Of a DNA stretch of 46,548 nt, positions 37,114 through 44,837 are shown piece by piece (the first letter of the stretch is position 1; each line of letters opens with the position of its first letter). The notes below the pieces were generated by a model that was not told the origin of the DNA, made no database searches, and was given only the letters and a program-made list of their open reading frames with translations. The position numbers were made by a program, and so were the translations under genes. Source of the stretch: an uncultured Clostridia bacterium (GTDB lineage Bacteria > Bacillota > Clostridia > TANB77 > CAG-508); assembly GCA_944388745.1 (NCBI GenBank), contig CALXJZ010000003.1, forward strand, positions 1 through 46,548, in the 5' to 3' direction.

Positions 37114-38346
37114 ATGGAACTAAAGACGAACTACCAATATACATATTTTATTCATCCATTTATAATAAAAAATGGACAATATCAAAAATACATTTTAAAA
37201 ATGCTAAAAGATGAAAATTGTAAATTAAAAATCTTTCAAAAAGAAAAAGATTTTAAAATGTATAAATACTTTTTACCTAAGACAAGAGAATTCTTATTTT
37301 CAAGTTTTAGCATGAGTAATGAAAAGGTAAAACAATTAGAAGAGCTACCAATTGAAACAAGAGCAGCGCTTTTAGCGAAATATCAATGTAATATATTTGA
37401 ATATCATTTAAAAAAAGATATTCAAGCTAAAGTGCAGGACAAGTCAGGAATATTCTTCAAGATACATAAGATTGAGGTTATATGTTTTCAAACAGGAATA
37501 GAGTTTTTAGTAATGAAAACTACTTTAGAGGAATATGAAAAATTTTCGAATGTATTAAATTTTAACTACAAATTTAGAAATATTAATAATGAATTATCTG
37601 ACTTAGAAAATTACGATAATATCTCAATACAAACAGATAGTTTTGCAACTGCACAAAGCTTTAGAGATGTTGTAAGAAAGATTACAGGCGGAAAATCTGA
37701 AGCATTAAAATTGAATATAGATACAGAAAGATTTTTAACATATTCATATGTTTGTGTAGATCAAGAAGCATGGAATTCTAGTACGCAATTTGAGAATATT
37801 CAATATTATTTCAATAAATATGCAAATATATTGCCAGCAGACAATAGTAGAGAGCTAGATAGTGATAAAGTAGAGACATTTTCAAAGTGGAAATATGCGA
37901 AATTAGGATTAACTAAGCTAGGAATGACTTTATTTTCTTCAACAAGTGATATGAATAATTATACGATTCTTCCAGAGGAATATGAAAATCAATATTTTTA
38001 TACATATATTATTAATTTGTATAAGAAAATATATTTAAAGAAACTTGAAAATGATTTTAAAAATAGAAATAATATAAAAAGAACAAGAAAAAAATTTATT
38101 GAGTTTACTAAAAAAATGTGGATTCAAGAAATAACAGATGATGAAACAGGGACATTATTAAATCACAAATTACAAGAAGTATTTGAATTAGAAAAATTAT
38201 ATGCAGAAGTAAAAAATAAATATGATGTGTTATATAAAGAATTAAATATTGAAAGAAATAGAAATTCATTAATAATAATTTCTGTAATATTGGTGATTTC
38301 ATTAATACTTAATATTTTAAATTTTGTAGTTTTAACAAAAAAATAG
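37114..38346 (+). CDS. uncharacterised tail-anchored protein
   Basis: Family not identified, although the sequence looks like a conserved clostridial protein. The 410-residue product starts at ATG 37114, six bases after AAAGGTG. An N-terminal alpha/beta domain (about 1-170; FIHPFIIKNGQY, FFKIHKIEVICFQTG) leads to a second domain with LNIDTERFLTYSYVCVDQ and WKYAKLGLTKLGMTLFSSTSD, then helical segments with a coiled coil (about 335-380) and a single C-terminal membrane helix (about 385-405) ending LTKK. The layout of soluble domain, long helices and C-terminal membrane segment recalls CorA-type proteins, but the GMN signature is absent, so a magnesium channel is not supported. The bulk should face the cytoplasm. 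Confidence 0.6.
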   Translation: MELKTNYQYTYFIHPFIIKNGQYQKYILKMLKDENCKLKIFQKEKDFKMYKYFLPKTREFLFSSFSMSNEKVKQLEELPIETRAALLAKYQCNIFEYHLKKDIQAKVQDKSGIFFKIHKIEVICFQTGIEFLVMKTTLEEYEKFSNVLNFNYKFRNINNELSDLENYDNISIQTDSFATAQSFRDVVRKITGGKSEALKLNIDTERFLTYSYVCVDQEAWNSSTQFENIQYYFNKYANILPADNSRELDSDKVETFSKWKYAKLGLTKLGMTLFSSTSDMNNYTILPEEYENQYFYTYIINLYKKIYLKKLENDFKNRNNIKRTRKKFIEFTKKMWIQEITDDETGTLLNHKLQEVFELEKLYAEVKNKYDVLYKELNIERNRNSLIIISVILVISLILNILNFVVLTKK

Positions 38347-38433
38347 GTTATAAAAAGTATGAATATATTAATTAGATATTGAAATTTGAAGAGTTTCATA
38401 AAAGTGAAGCTCTTTCAATAAGGAGAATAAGAA

Positions 38434-38802
38434 ATGCAGATAACTTGTGGAACAGATATAATTGAAATAGAAAGAATAAAAGAAAGTATAGAAGATTTAG
38501 GAGAAAAGTTTCTAAATAGAATTTATACACAAAAAGAAATTGAATATTGTGAAAGCAAGAAAGGTCAAAAATATCAGCATTATGCTGCTAGATTTGCAGC
38601 AAAAGAGGCAATATTTAAAGCAATTTCAAAAGAACTAAATGATAAGTATGAAATAGGTTGGAAAGACATGGAGATTTTAAATGATAAGCAGGGAAGACCA
38701 CAAGTTAAAATTAGGGGAGTTCAAAAAGAGAATATAGATATTAGCATATCGCATTGTAAGGAGTATGCTGTAGCAATGGTAGTAATGCTTGTTGAAAAAT
38801 AA
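38434..38802 (+). CDS. acpS: holo-[acyl-carrier-protein] synthase
   Basis: A 122-residue protein, the normal length. Conserved motifs are GTDIIEIERI (about residues 6-15) and RFAAKEAIFKAI (about 48-59), which hold the magnesium and CoA ligands, plus DISISHCKEYAVAMV near the end. It transfers 4'-phosphopantetheine from CoA to acyl carrier protein for fatty-acid synthesis. The ribosome site AAGGAGAA precedes the ATG, and a small stem (38389-38413) upstream may end the previous transcript. tatD follows after 26 bases, probably co-transcribed. Confidence 0.95.
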   Translation: MQITCGTDIIEIERIKESIEDLGEKFLNRIYTQKEIEYCESKKGQKYQHYAARFAAKEAIFKAISKELNDKYEIGWKDMEILNDKQGRPQVKIRGVQKENIDISISHCKEYAVAMVVMLVEK

Positions 38803-38828
38803 TTACAATTGAAGGAAAGAAGGTTAGT

Positions 38829-39614
38829 ATGGAATTTTTTGATAGTCATGCACATTTAGATGATGAGAGATTTGATGGAGATAGAGAAGAAATCATAGAA
38901 AAAATAAGGATGAGTGGAGTTACAAGGCTAATAAGTGCAGGATATAGTTTGGAAGGTTCGAAAAAGGCAGTAGAATTATCAAAAAAATATGATTTTATTT
39001 ATGCAACATGTGGTATTTCACCAAATGATATTCCACAAACTGAAGAAGAATTGTGGAAAAACATAAGCGAAATAAAGCGAATTGCAATAGATGATTCAAA
39101 GGTTGTTGCAATTGGTGAAATAGGTTTAGATTATTATTGGGAAAAAGATATGCAAAGAAGAGAATTGCAACAAAAAGCTTTTATTAAACAAATTGAATTA
39201 GCAAATGAACTGCAATTGCCGATAGTAATTCATACAAGAGAAGCAGTAATGGATACACTTCAAATATTAAAAGAGAATGAAGTTTTGAAAAAGGGAGTAT
39301 TTCATTGCTGTCCATTAAATAGAGAACTTGTAAAGGAAGCATTGAAATTGGGATTTTATATATCATTTGCAGGACCAATAACTTTTAAAAACTCAAAAAA
39401 TGCATCTGAAATAATAGAAATGGTACCAAATGATAAAGTGTTAATAGAAACAGATAGTCCATATCTTTCGCCAGAACCATTAAGAGGAAAAAGAAATGAT
39501 TCTAGAAATGTAAAATTTATGGCGCAAAAAATAGCGGAAGTTAAAAAAATGCCACTTGAAGAAGTGGCAAAAATTACATATGATAATGCGATGAGCCTAA
39601 TTCAAATTTCTTAA
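38829..39614 (+). CDS. tatD: TatD family metal-dependent hydrolase (DNase)
   Basis: A 261-residue TIM-barrel hydrolase. Metal ligands are visible: HAHLD (His7 and His9), GEIGLDYYW (Glu near 97), VIHTREA (His near 134), FHCCP (His near 159) and ETDSPYLSP (Asp near 208). TatD enzymes are 3'-5' exonucleases or deoxyribonucleases acting on single-stranded or damaged DNA. The stop codon overlaps the 3' end of the convergent htpX gene by 18 bases, leaving no room for a conventional terminator between them. Confidence 0.93.
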   Translation: MEFFDSHAHLDDERFDGDREEIIEKIRMSGVTRLISAGYSLEGSKKAVELSKKYDFIYATCGISPNDIPQTEEELWKNISEIKRIAIDDSKVVAIGEIGLDYYWEKDMQRRELQQKAFIKQIELANELQLPIVIHTREAVMDTLQILKENEVLKKGVFHCCPLNRELVKEALKLGFYISFAGPITFKNSKNASEIIEMVPNDKVLIETDSPYLSPEPLRGKRNDSRNVKFMAQKIAEVKKMPLEEVAKITYDNAMSLIQIS

Positions 39615-40499
39615 GGCTTCGATTCTATCTTCTATGCTTGGGTGAGTAGACCAAATGCTAGAAGATTTTTTCTTACCTTCTTTAGTGTTTTTCTTAAATG
39701 GATTTACAATATACATATTAGCAGTTGCGCTATTTGCAGTTTGTAATTGATTTTCATCTGCGTCAAGTTTTTGTAAAGCTGAAATTAATCCTTCTGGATT
39801 TCTAGTAAATTCTACTGCTGTACTATCAGCTAAAAATTCTCTTTTTCTAGATAAAGCGAGTTGCATTAAAGAACCAAATATAGGTGATAAAATTAAGAAA
39901 ATAAGTCCAATTAACATTAAAATACTATTTCCTTTATTATCACTATCTCTATCTCCCATTCCTCCCCAGAATAAAAATCTAGAGAATAAATCTGATAACA
40001 TTACAATAAATCCTACCATAACAGAAACTACGCAACTTAAAAGAATATCATAATTTTTAATATGACTCAATTCATGAGCAAGAACACCTTCTAATTCGTA
40101 GTAATCTAATTTTTCTAATAATCCAGTTGTGACACAAACTACTGCATTTTTAGGATTTCTACCTGTTGCAAATGCATTTGGCTGAGGGTCATCAACTACA
40201 TACAATCTAGGTTTGTATTCTAGACCAGATGCAACCATTAAAGAATCAAGAATATTTACCAATTTTAAATCTTCTTCTTTAGTTGCTGGTCTAGCTCTAT
40301 TAACTGAAAGTACAATTTTATCGCTATAATAATATGAGCCCCAAGCTGTTGCAATTGAGAATACTAAAGCAATTACAATTGATAAACTTCCTAATCTTAA
40401 TGCATGACAAATATAATATACAATTAATGTTATAACAATTATAAAAATTGCTACAATTATTCCGGATTCTATTTTGTTTTTCTTTATACTTCTAAACAT
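39597..40499 (-). CDS. htpX: HtpX-like M48 family membrane metalloprotease
   Basis: A 300-residue protein with two N-terminal membrane helices (about 12-32 and 36-56), the zinc motif HELSH in VLAHELSHIKN (about 142-152), two more membrane helices (about 155-178 and 192-215), and the third zinc ligand in REFLADSTAVEF (about 224). It degrades misfolded membrane proteins; in many Firmicutes the gene pairs with lemA, as it does here. The ribosome site GAAAGGAAAG lies about 11 bases before the ATG. It is downstream of lemA, separated by a repeat and hairpin, so some read-through is expected. Confidence 0.92.
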   Translation of the reverse strand: MFRSIKKNKIESGIIVAIFIIVITLIVYYICHALRLGSLSIVIALVFSIATAWGSYYYSDKIVLSVNRARPATKEEDLKLVNILDSLMVASGLEYKPRLYVVDDPQPNAFATGRNPKNAVVCVTTGLLEKLDYYELEGVLAHELSHIKNYDILLSCVVSVMVGFIVMLSDLFSRFLFWGGMGDRDSDNKGNSILMLIGLIFLILSPIFGSLMQLALSRKREFLADSTAVEFTRNPEGLISALQKLDADENQLQTANSATANMYIVNPFKKNTKEGKKKSSSIWSTHPSIEDRIEALRNLN

Positions 40500-40555
40500 T
40501 TTATAAATTGCTTTCCTTTCATTATATTAATACATTAATAAGAATTTTATTAAAT

Positions 40556-40598
40556 AAGAGACATCTTTAATAGATAAAGAATGTCCCTCTTTTGTTTG
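40556..40598 (-). terminator. imperfect hairpin between lemA and htpX
   Basis: AAGAGACAT-CTTTA pairs with TAAAG-ATGTCCCTCTT with small bulges, just downstream of repeat copy 2 in the direction of lemA. It has only a weak T-tract, so it may attenuate rather than stop transcription. Confidence 0.4.
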
Positions 40599-40655
40599 AA
40601 GGTCCGTCCCTAAATCCCTAATAACAGGGATTTTAAGGACCGTCCCCTAATCCCT
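40599..40655 (-). repeat. 57-bp GGGGACGG repeat, copy 2, just after the lemA stop
   Basis: Reverse complement of the 35179-35235 element. It begins four bases after the lemA TAG, in the sense orientation of lemA: AGGGATTAGGGGACGGTCC comes first in the transcript. Confidence 0.85.
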
Positions 40656-40659
40656 TTTT

Positions 40660-41211
40660 CTAAAAACTTACTTTTACATTTTTTCTAGCTTCATCGCTAT
40701 CAGCAGTGAATAATTCACGAGCTTTGAATTTGAATATGTTTGCGATTATATTAGAAGGGAAAACTTCTAATTTTGTGTTATACATTGTTACAGTATCATT
40801 GTAAAATTGCCTTGAAAAAGATATTTTATTTTCTGTATTTCTTAATTCTTCTGATAATTCTGAGAAGTTTTGATTAGCTTTTAAATCTGGATAGTTTTCT
40901 GCAACAGCCATAATTGTTTTTAAAGCAGTTGATAATTCACTATCTAAATTTGCTTTTTCAGCTACAGTTTGTGTTTCTGACCAAGAACTTCTTAGATTAG
41001 TAATTTTTTCAAATGTTTCTTTTTCATGTGTCATATAGCCTTTTACTGTTTCAACAAAATTTGGTATTAAATCAAATCTTCTTTGTAATTGTACATCGAT
41101 TTGACTCCAAGCATTGTCTACTTTTATTCTTGCTTGAATTAAACTGTTGTACATAGCAATTACTGCAATAGCTAGAATAACTACAATAGCTAATATTATC
41201 CAACCAATCAT
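40660..41211 (-). CDS. lemA: LemA family protein
   Basis: A 183-residue protein of standard length: an N-terminal membrane segment (about 3-22), then the LemA signature YNSLIQARIKVDNAWSQIDVQLQRR (read from about 21) and RFDLIPNFVETVKGYMTHEKE, a long helical bundle, and a C-terminal segment with FPSNIIANIFKFKARELF. LemA proteins are membrane-bound helical scaffolds; their function is not defined, but they recur next to M48 proteases. The ribosome site GGAGGAAAAATC precedes the ATG. First gene of the lemA-htpX unit. Confidence 0.93.
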   Translation of the reverse strand: MIGWIILAIVVILAIAVIAMYNSLIQARIKVDNAWSQIDVQLQRRFDLIPNFVETVKGYMTHEKETFEKITNLRSSWSETQTVAEKANLDSELSTALKTIMAVAENYPDLKANQNFSELSEELRNTENKISFSRQFYNDTVTMYNTKLEVFPSNIIANIFKFKARELFTADSDEARKNVKVSF

Positions 41212-41410
41212 GATTTTTCCTCCAATCTATTCTATATTTATTATTATATACAAAATTATGATAACATATTAATTTTTTTTATACAATATTTATGTGAAAA
41301 TTTAGTGAAGATTCTGTAATAAATGAGAAATCAAATGCATAAAATAATATAAAGCAAAAATACATCTTTGTTTAAGGACAAAGCATTTTGCGACGAAAAA
41401 ATATCAAAAT

Positions 41411-41439
41411 TTGACAAAAAAAGAAAAAAATAGTATAAT
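41411..41439 (+). promoter_or_regulatory. consensus promoter of the G5/3D gene
   Basis: TTGACA at 41411-41416, exactly 17 bases, TATAAT at 41434-41439: 12 of 12 to the sigma-A consensus. The 5' leader is under 30 bases and contains AAAGGAGG. Confidence 0.9.
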
Positions 41440-41473
41440 ATACTTGTTGCCAAAAAGGAGGTAATTAATTTAT

Positions 41474-42406
41474 ATGAAAAAAGAAGAAAAAGCTTCAATT
41501 TCTATAATGAAAATCATCTGTATAAGTATAATTCTAATCCTAATATCAGGGATAGGAGTTATGGCAGTAAATACACAATTAAGTGATGTTAAGATAGTAC
41601 TTCAAAATGGATATGAAATGACAGCATTAACATCAAAAACAAAAGTATCAGACATATTAGAAGAAAATAATATAATTTTAGAAGATAGTCAAAAAACAAT
41701 ACCAGACTTAGATAGTGAAATTGCAGCAGGAGAAACAATAAAAATAACAGATAAATCATATAACGAAGTACAAATAGCAAAAATTTCAGAAGATGGTGTA
41801 GAAACATCATTAGACCAATTATTGGAAAATTATGCACCAGTTACTGAAAAAATAGTTGTAGAACAAGTAACAATACCTTATGAAACAGTTACAAAAAATA
41901 CAACAAATGAAACTACAGGAACAACAAATAAAGTTTTACAACAAGGGAAAGATGGTTTAAAAGAAGTAACTTACAAAGTTAAATATCAAAATGATGTAGA
42001 AATTGAAAAAACAGTAATATCTGAAGTAGTTATAACAGAACCGGTTGATAGAATAGTTCAAGTTCAAAAAGTTCAAACATCAAGGTCATCAGCATTACCA
42101 AGAACATCTTCAACATCTACTACAGGAGGAACAACTTATAAAATAACAGCATATTGTCCATGTAGCAAGTGTTGTGGAAAAGCAACTGGAAGAACAGCTT
42201 CAGGAACAACAGCAACAGCTGGAAGGACTGTTGCAGCATCAAGTAAATTCGCATTTGGTACAAAATTAAATATAGGAGGTCACATCTATACTGTTGAAGA
42301 TAGAGGTGGCGCAGTAAATGGTAACAAAATAGACATATTTGTTAATACACACGCAGAAGCTCTTCAATGGGGAGTTAGATATATGACAGTAAGTGTAGTT
42401 AACTAA
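41474..42406 (+). CDS. YabE-like wall-associated protein: DUF348, G5 and 3D domains
   Basis: A 310-residue exported protein. An N-terminal hydrophobic segment (about 11-32) is followed by a ubiquitin-like DUF348 domain (about 38-100; SDVKIVLQNGYEMTALTSKT), a G5 domain (about 125-200; EKIVVEQVTIPYETV ending ITEPVDRIVQ), a Ser/Thr linker, and a C-terminal 3D domain (about 223-310). The 3D domain has its conserved aspartates in VEDRGGAVNGNKIDIFV and a Cys-rich start, YCPCSKCCGKATG. This layout matches YabE/Rpf-like enzymes that cleave the glycan strands of peptidoglycan and act in spore outgrowth or wall turnover. It has a perfect consensus promoter and a strong terminator, so it is probably well expressed in growth. 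Confidence 0.88.
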   Translation: MKKEEKASISIMKIICISIILILISGIGVMAVNTQLSDVKIVLQNGYEMTALTSKTKVSDILEENNIILEDSQKTIPDLDSEIAAGETIKITDKSYNEVQIAKISEDGVETSLDQLLENYAPVTEKIVVEQVTIPYETVTKNTTNETTGTTNKVLQQGKDGLKEVTYKVKYQNDVEIEKTVISEVVITEPVDRIVQVQKVQTSRSSALPRTSSTSTTGGTTYKITAYCPCSKCCGKATGRTASGTTATAGRTVAASSKFAFGTKLNIGGHIYTVEDRGGAVNGNKIDIFVNTHAEALQWGVRYMTVSVVN

Positions 42407-42419
42407 AATAATTGAGAAT

Positions 42420-42464
42420 AAAATGCTCACATTTCAAGTTTTATCTTGAAATATGAGCATTTTT
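42420..42464 (+). terminator. terminator of the G5/3D gene
   Basis: AAAATGCTCA-x-ATTTCAAG pairs with CTTGAAAT-x-TGAGCATTTT (one mismatch) followed by T5. Confidence 0.88.
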
Positions 42465-42474
42465 AGACTATAAT
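42446..42474 (+). promoter_or_regulatory. promoter of xth, with its -35 inside the preceding terminator stem
   Basis: TTGAAA at 42446-42451, 17-base spacer, TATAAT at 42469-42474. The -35 box and much of the spacer are the right arm of the upstream terminator. Confidence 0.65.
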
Positions 42475-42510
42475 ATAAAAGTATTGTAAAGAAAAATTTA
42501 GGAAAAAATA

Positions 42511-42555
42511 ATGAATAAAAAAATAATGAATAAAAAAATAATGAATAAAAAAATA
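42511..42555 (+). repeat. 15-bp tandem repeat, three copies, in the xth leader
   Basis: Three exact copies of ATGAATAAAAAAATA. They fall in the predicted 5' leader of xth and probably arose by polymerase slippage. Confidence 0.9.
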
Positions 42556-42618
42556 AAGATTTATATATAAAAGAATTATTTGAAAAAGAAAATTTATAAA
42601 TATAGAAAGGAATGAAAA

Positions 42619-43389
42619 ATGAAACTAATCTCATGGAATGTAAATGGAATAAGAGCATGTGTAAATAAAGGATTCAAAGAATTCTTTAAAGAAATAAATG
42701 CAGACATATTTTGTATACAAGAAACAAAATGTCAAGAAGGGCAAATAGAATTAGAATTTGAGGGATATAAAAGTTTTTGGAATAGTGCTGAAAGAAAAGG
42801 ATACTCAGGAACAGCAATCTTCACAAAAATAAATCCATTATCAGTTAGATATGGAATTGGAATAGAAGAACATGATAAAGAAGGAAGAGTTATAACACTA
42901 GAATTCGAAGATTTCTATATGGTAAATATTTATACACCAAACTCAAAAAGAGAATTAGAAAGATTAGATTATAGACAAATATGGGAGGATGAAATAAGAA
43001 AATATTTATTAAAATTAAACGAAACAAAACCTGTAATAATGTGTGGTGATTTAAATGTAGCACATGAAGAAATAGACTTGAAAAATCCAAAAACAAATAG
43101 AGGAAATGCAGGATTTACAGATGAAGAAAGAGCAAAAATGACAGAACTATTAAATGCAGGATTTGTAGATAGTTTCCGTTATCTATATCCAGACAAAGAA
43201 GGACAATATAGTTGGTGGTCATATATGGGAAAAGCAAGAGAAAAGAATGTAGGATGGAGAATTGACTATTTTATAGTATCAAAAGATATAAAAGACAGAA
43301 TAAAAGAAGCAACAATTTATCCAGAAGTTATGGGAAGCGACCATTGTCCAGTTGGACTTGTGGTCAGTTTGGGGACAGGTTCGGACTGA
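42619..43389 (+). CDS. xth: exodeoxyribonuclease III / AP endonuclease
   Basis: A 256-residue member of the ExoIII family. Motifs: SWNVNGIRA (Asn7), IQETKCQ (Glu near 34, metal ligand), YTPNSKRELERLDYR (Tyr near 106), CGDLNVAHEEIDL (Asp and Asn near 142-144), and GWRIDYFIVS with GSDHCPVGL (Asp and His near 242). It cuts DNA at abasic sites in base-excision repair and trims 3' ends. The ATG follows AGAAAGG by eight bases. The last eight residues (SLGTGSD and stop) are encoded within a GGGGAC repeat/hairpin that reaches past the stop, extending the normal end of the protein slightly. Confidence 0.95.
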   Translation: MKLISWNVNGIRACVNKGFKEFFKEINADIFCIQETKCQEGQIELEFEGYKSFWNSAERKGYSGTAIFTKINPLSVRYGIGIEEHDKEGRVITLEFEDFYMVNIYTPNSKRELERLDYRQIWEDEIRKYLLKLNETKPVIMCGDLNVAHEEIDLKNPKTNRGNAGFTDEERAKMTELLNAGFVDSFRYLYPDKEGQYSWWSYMGKAREKNVGWRIDYFIVSKDIKDRIKEATIYPEVMGSDHCPVGLVVSLGTGSD

Positions 43390-43396
43390 CCATTTT
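43361..43396 (+). repeat. GGGGAC-family repeat / hairpin over the xth stop codon
   Basis: TGGTCAGT (43361-43368) and ACTGACCA (43385-43392) form a perfect 8-bp stem enclosing TTGGGGACAGGTTC, followed by TTTTA. It may act as the xth terminator. The GGGGAC core has the sense orientation seen at the other gene ends. Confidence 0.65.
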
Positions 43397-43422
43397 ATTA
43401 AAATGAAAGGATTGAAAATCTT

Positions 43423-44559
43423 ATGGAGAAAATAAAAAATGATTGGAAAAAGTGGTTATATTGGTTTTTGTTGGGATTTGCAATAATTGTAGTATATAAC
43501 ATCTTTAATAATTTTGATGAAGTAATGGGAGTATTAGGAAGATTTTTTGATATAGTAGCTCCATTTATAGCTGGTATCTTTATAGCATATTTGTTATATA
43601 TGCCATGTAGAAAAATAGAAAGATTTTTTTCAAAGTCTAAGTCAAAATTTGTAAAGAAACGAGCAAGAGTTTTAAGCATAATAACTGTTTATTTAATAGT
43701 TCTATTAATAATTGCAGTTTTAATAGGAGTTATATTACCTGTTGTTATAGAAAGTGTAACAGACTTTTTAAACAATATTCAAAATTATTATGAAACAGCA
43801 ATTGATAGATACAATGCTTTACCAGAAGATTCAATATTAAAAAGTGATATGGTAAATGATGCAATTCAGAGTATACAACATATAGATATTAAACAATATT
43901 TCCAAATGGATAAGATAATAGGCTATGTAATGACAGCTGTTCAAGCAGTTACTGGTATTGTTGATATATTTGTCACATTAATTGTTTCTATATACATATT
44001 AGCAGAAAGAACAAAAATTATAGCATTTTTGAAAAGAGTTGCTTCCGCTATGTTCAAAGAAAGAACATACAAAAATGTAAATAAATATTTTAATAATTCA
44101 AATGAAATATTTTTTAAATTTATTGCTAGTCAATTTTTAGATGCAGTAGTAGTTGGAACTTTAATTACAATCGCATTAACAATCATGGGAGTTAGATATG
44201 CTCCATTACTTGGATTCTTTATAGGATTATTTAATATGATTCCTTTTGTTGGTGCAATAATTGCAACTGTAATTTCAGCGTTGATTACTTTAATTACAGG
44301 GGGACTTAGTCAAGCTATATGGATGCTTATTGTAACTATTGTGTTGCAACAAATTGATGCAAATATAATTAATCCTAAAATTGTAGGTCAATCATTGAAG
44401 ATTAGTCCATTATTAGTTTTATTTGCAGTAACTGTTGGGGGAGCATATTTTGGAATATTGGGAATGTTTTTAGCTGTTCCTGTAATTGCAGTAATACGAA
44501 TACTAATAGATGACTATTTAAGATATAGATTAGCAATCAAGAAAAAAAGTTTAAAATAG
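43423..44559 (+). CDS. AI-2E family transporter (permease)
   Basis: A 378-residue polytopic membrane protein of normal length. Hydrophobic segments lie near residues 13-31, 45-66, 86-110, 160-190, 235-262, 265-295, 300-325 and 335-362, the usual eight. Family features include the N-terminal FIAGIFIAYLLY, GFFIGLFNMIPFVGAI (about 266-281) and NPKIVGQSLKISPLLVLFAVTVGGAYFGILGMFLAVP near the end (read in parts). Members export small molecules or act as sodium/proton antiporters; the name AI-2E comes from E. coli TqsA and does not prove a quorum-sensing role. Substrate unknown. AAAGGA lies about 11 bases before the ATG. Confidence 0.88.
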   Translation: MEKIKNDWKKWLYWFLLGFAIIVVYNIFNNFDEVMGVLGRFFDIVAPFIAGIFIAYLLYMPCRKIERFFSKSKSKFVKKRARVLSIITVYLIVLLIIAVLIGVILPVVIESVTDFLNNIQNYYETAIDRYNALPEDSILKSDMVNDAIQSIQHIDIKQYFQMDKIIGYVMTAVQAVTGIVDIFVTLIVSIYILAERTKIIAFLKRVASAMFKERTYKNVNKYFNNSNEIFFKFIASQFLDAVVVGTLITIALTIMGVRYAPLLGFFIGLFNMIPFVGAIIATVISALITLITGGLSQAIWMLIVTIVLQQIDANIINPKIVGQSLKISPLLVLFAVTVGGAYFGILGMFLAVPVIAVIRILIDDYLRYRLAIKKKSLK

Positions 44560-44634
44560 TAATGAAATTGTATTCATTTAGAGTGAAATGATATTTATAT
44601 TTGACTGAATAAAAATTTTATTTTACGTAAAGTG

Positions 44635-44663
44635 TTGATTTTGTTATAAAAATGTAATATAAT
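44635..44663 (+). promoter_or_regulatory. promoter of the thioester-domain surface gene
   Basis: TTGATT, 17-base spacer, TATAAT at 44658-44663, giving a leader of about 165 bases. No known riboswitch was recognised in the leader. Confidence 0.6.
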
Positions 44664-44837
44664 TGTAATGTAAATATTAATTTGTTTTAATATTCTTTAA
44701 AACTTATATCCGTAAGAGAATAGAAAGTAGCTGAAAATCCATTATAAAAAATGGTAAAAAATCCTATTGACTAGAAGTAAAATAAGTGACAAAATATATA
44801 AGAAGGATTATATCAATAACAAAAAGGAGAGAAAACT

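Noticed and set aside
37114-38346. CorA-type magnesium transporter
   Set aside because: Only one C-terminal membrane helix and no GMN motif.
42511-42570. Possible 19-residue ORF (MNKKI repeats) across the tandem repeat
   Set aside because: It is only a translation of a slippage-type 15-bp repeat, with no proper ribosome site and no conservation evidence.
44700-44780. Possible riboswitch or shared leader (TCCGTA ... TAGC) also seen near 23920 and 6935
   Set aside because: The 23920 copy lies upstream of the likely promoter, so it is not in the RNA. The similarity is a few bases in AT-rich DNA and matches no riboswitch consensus I know.
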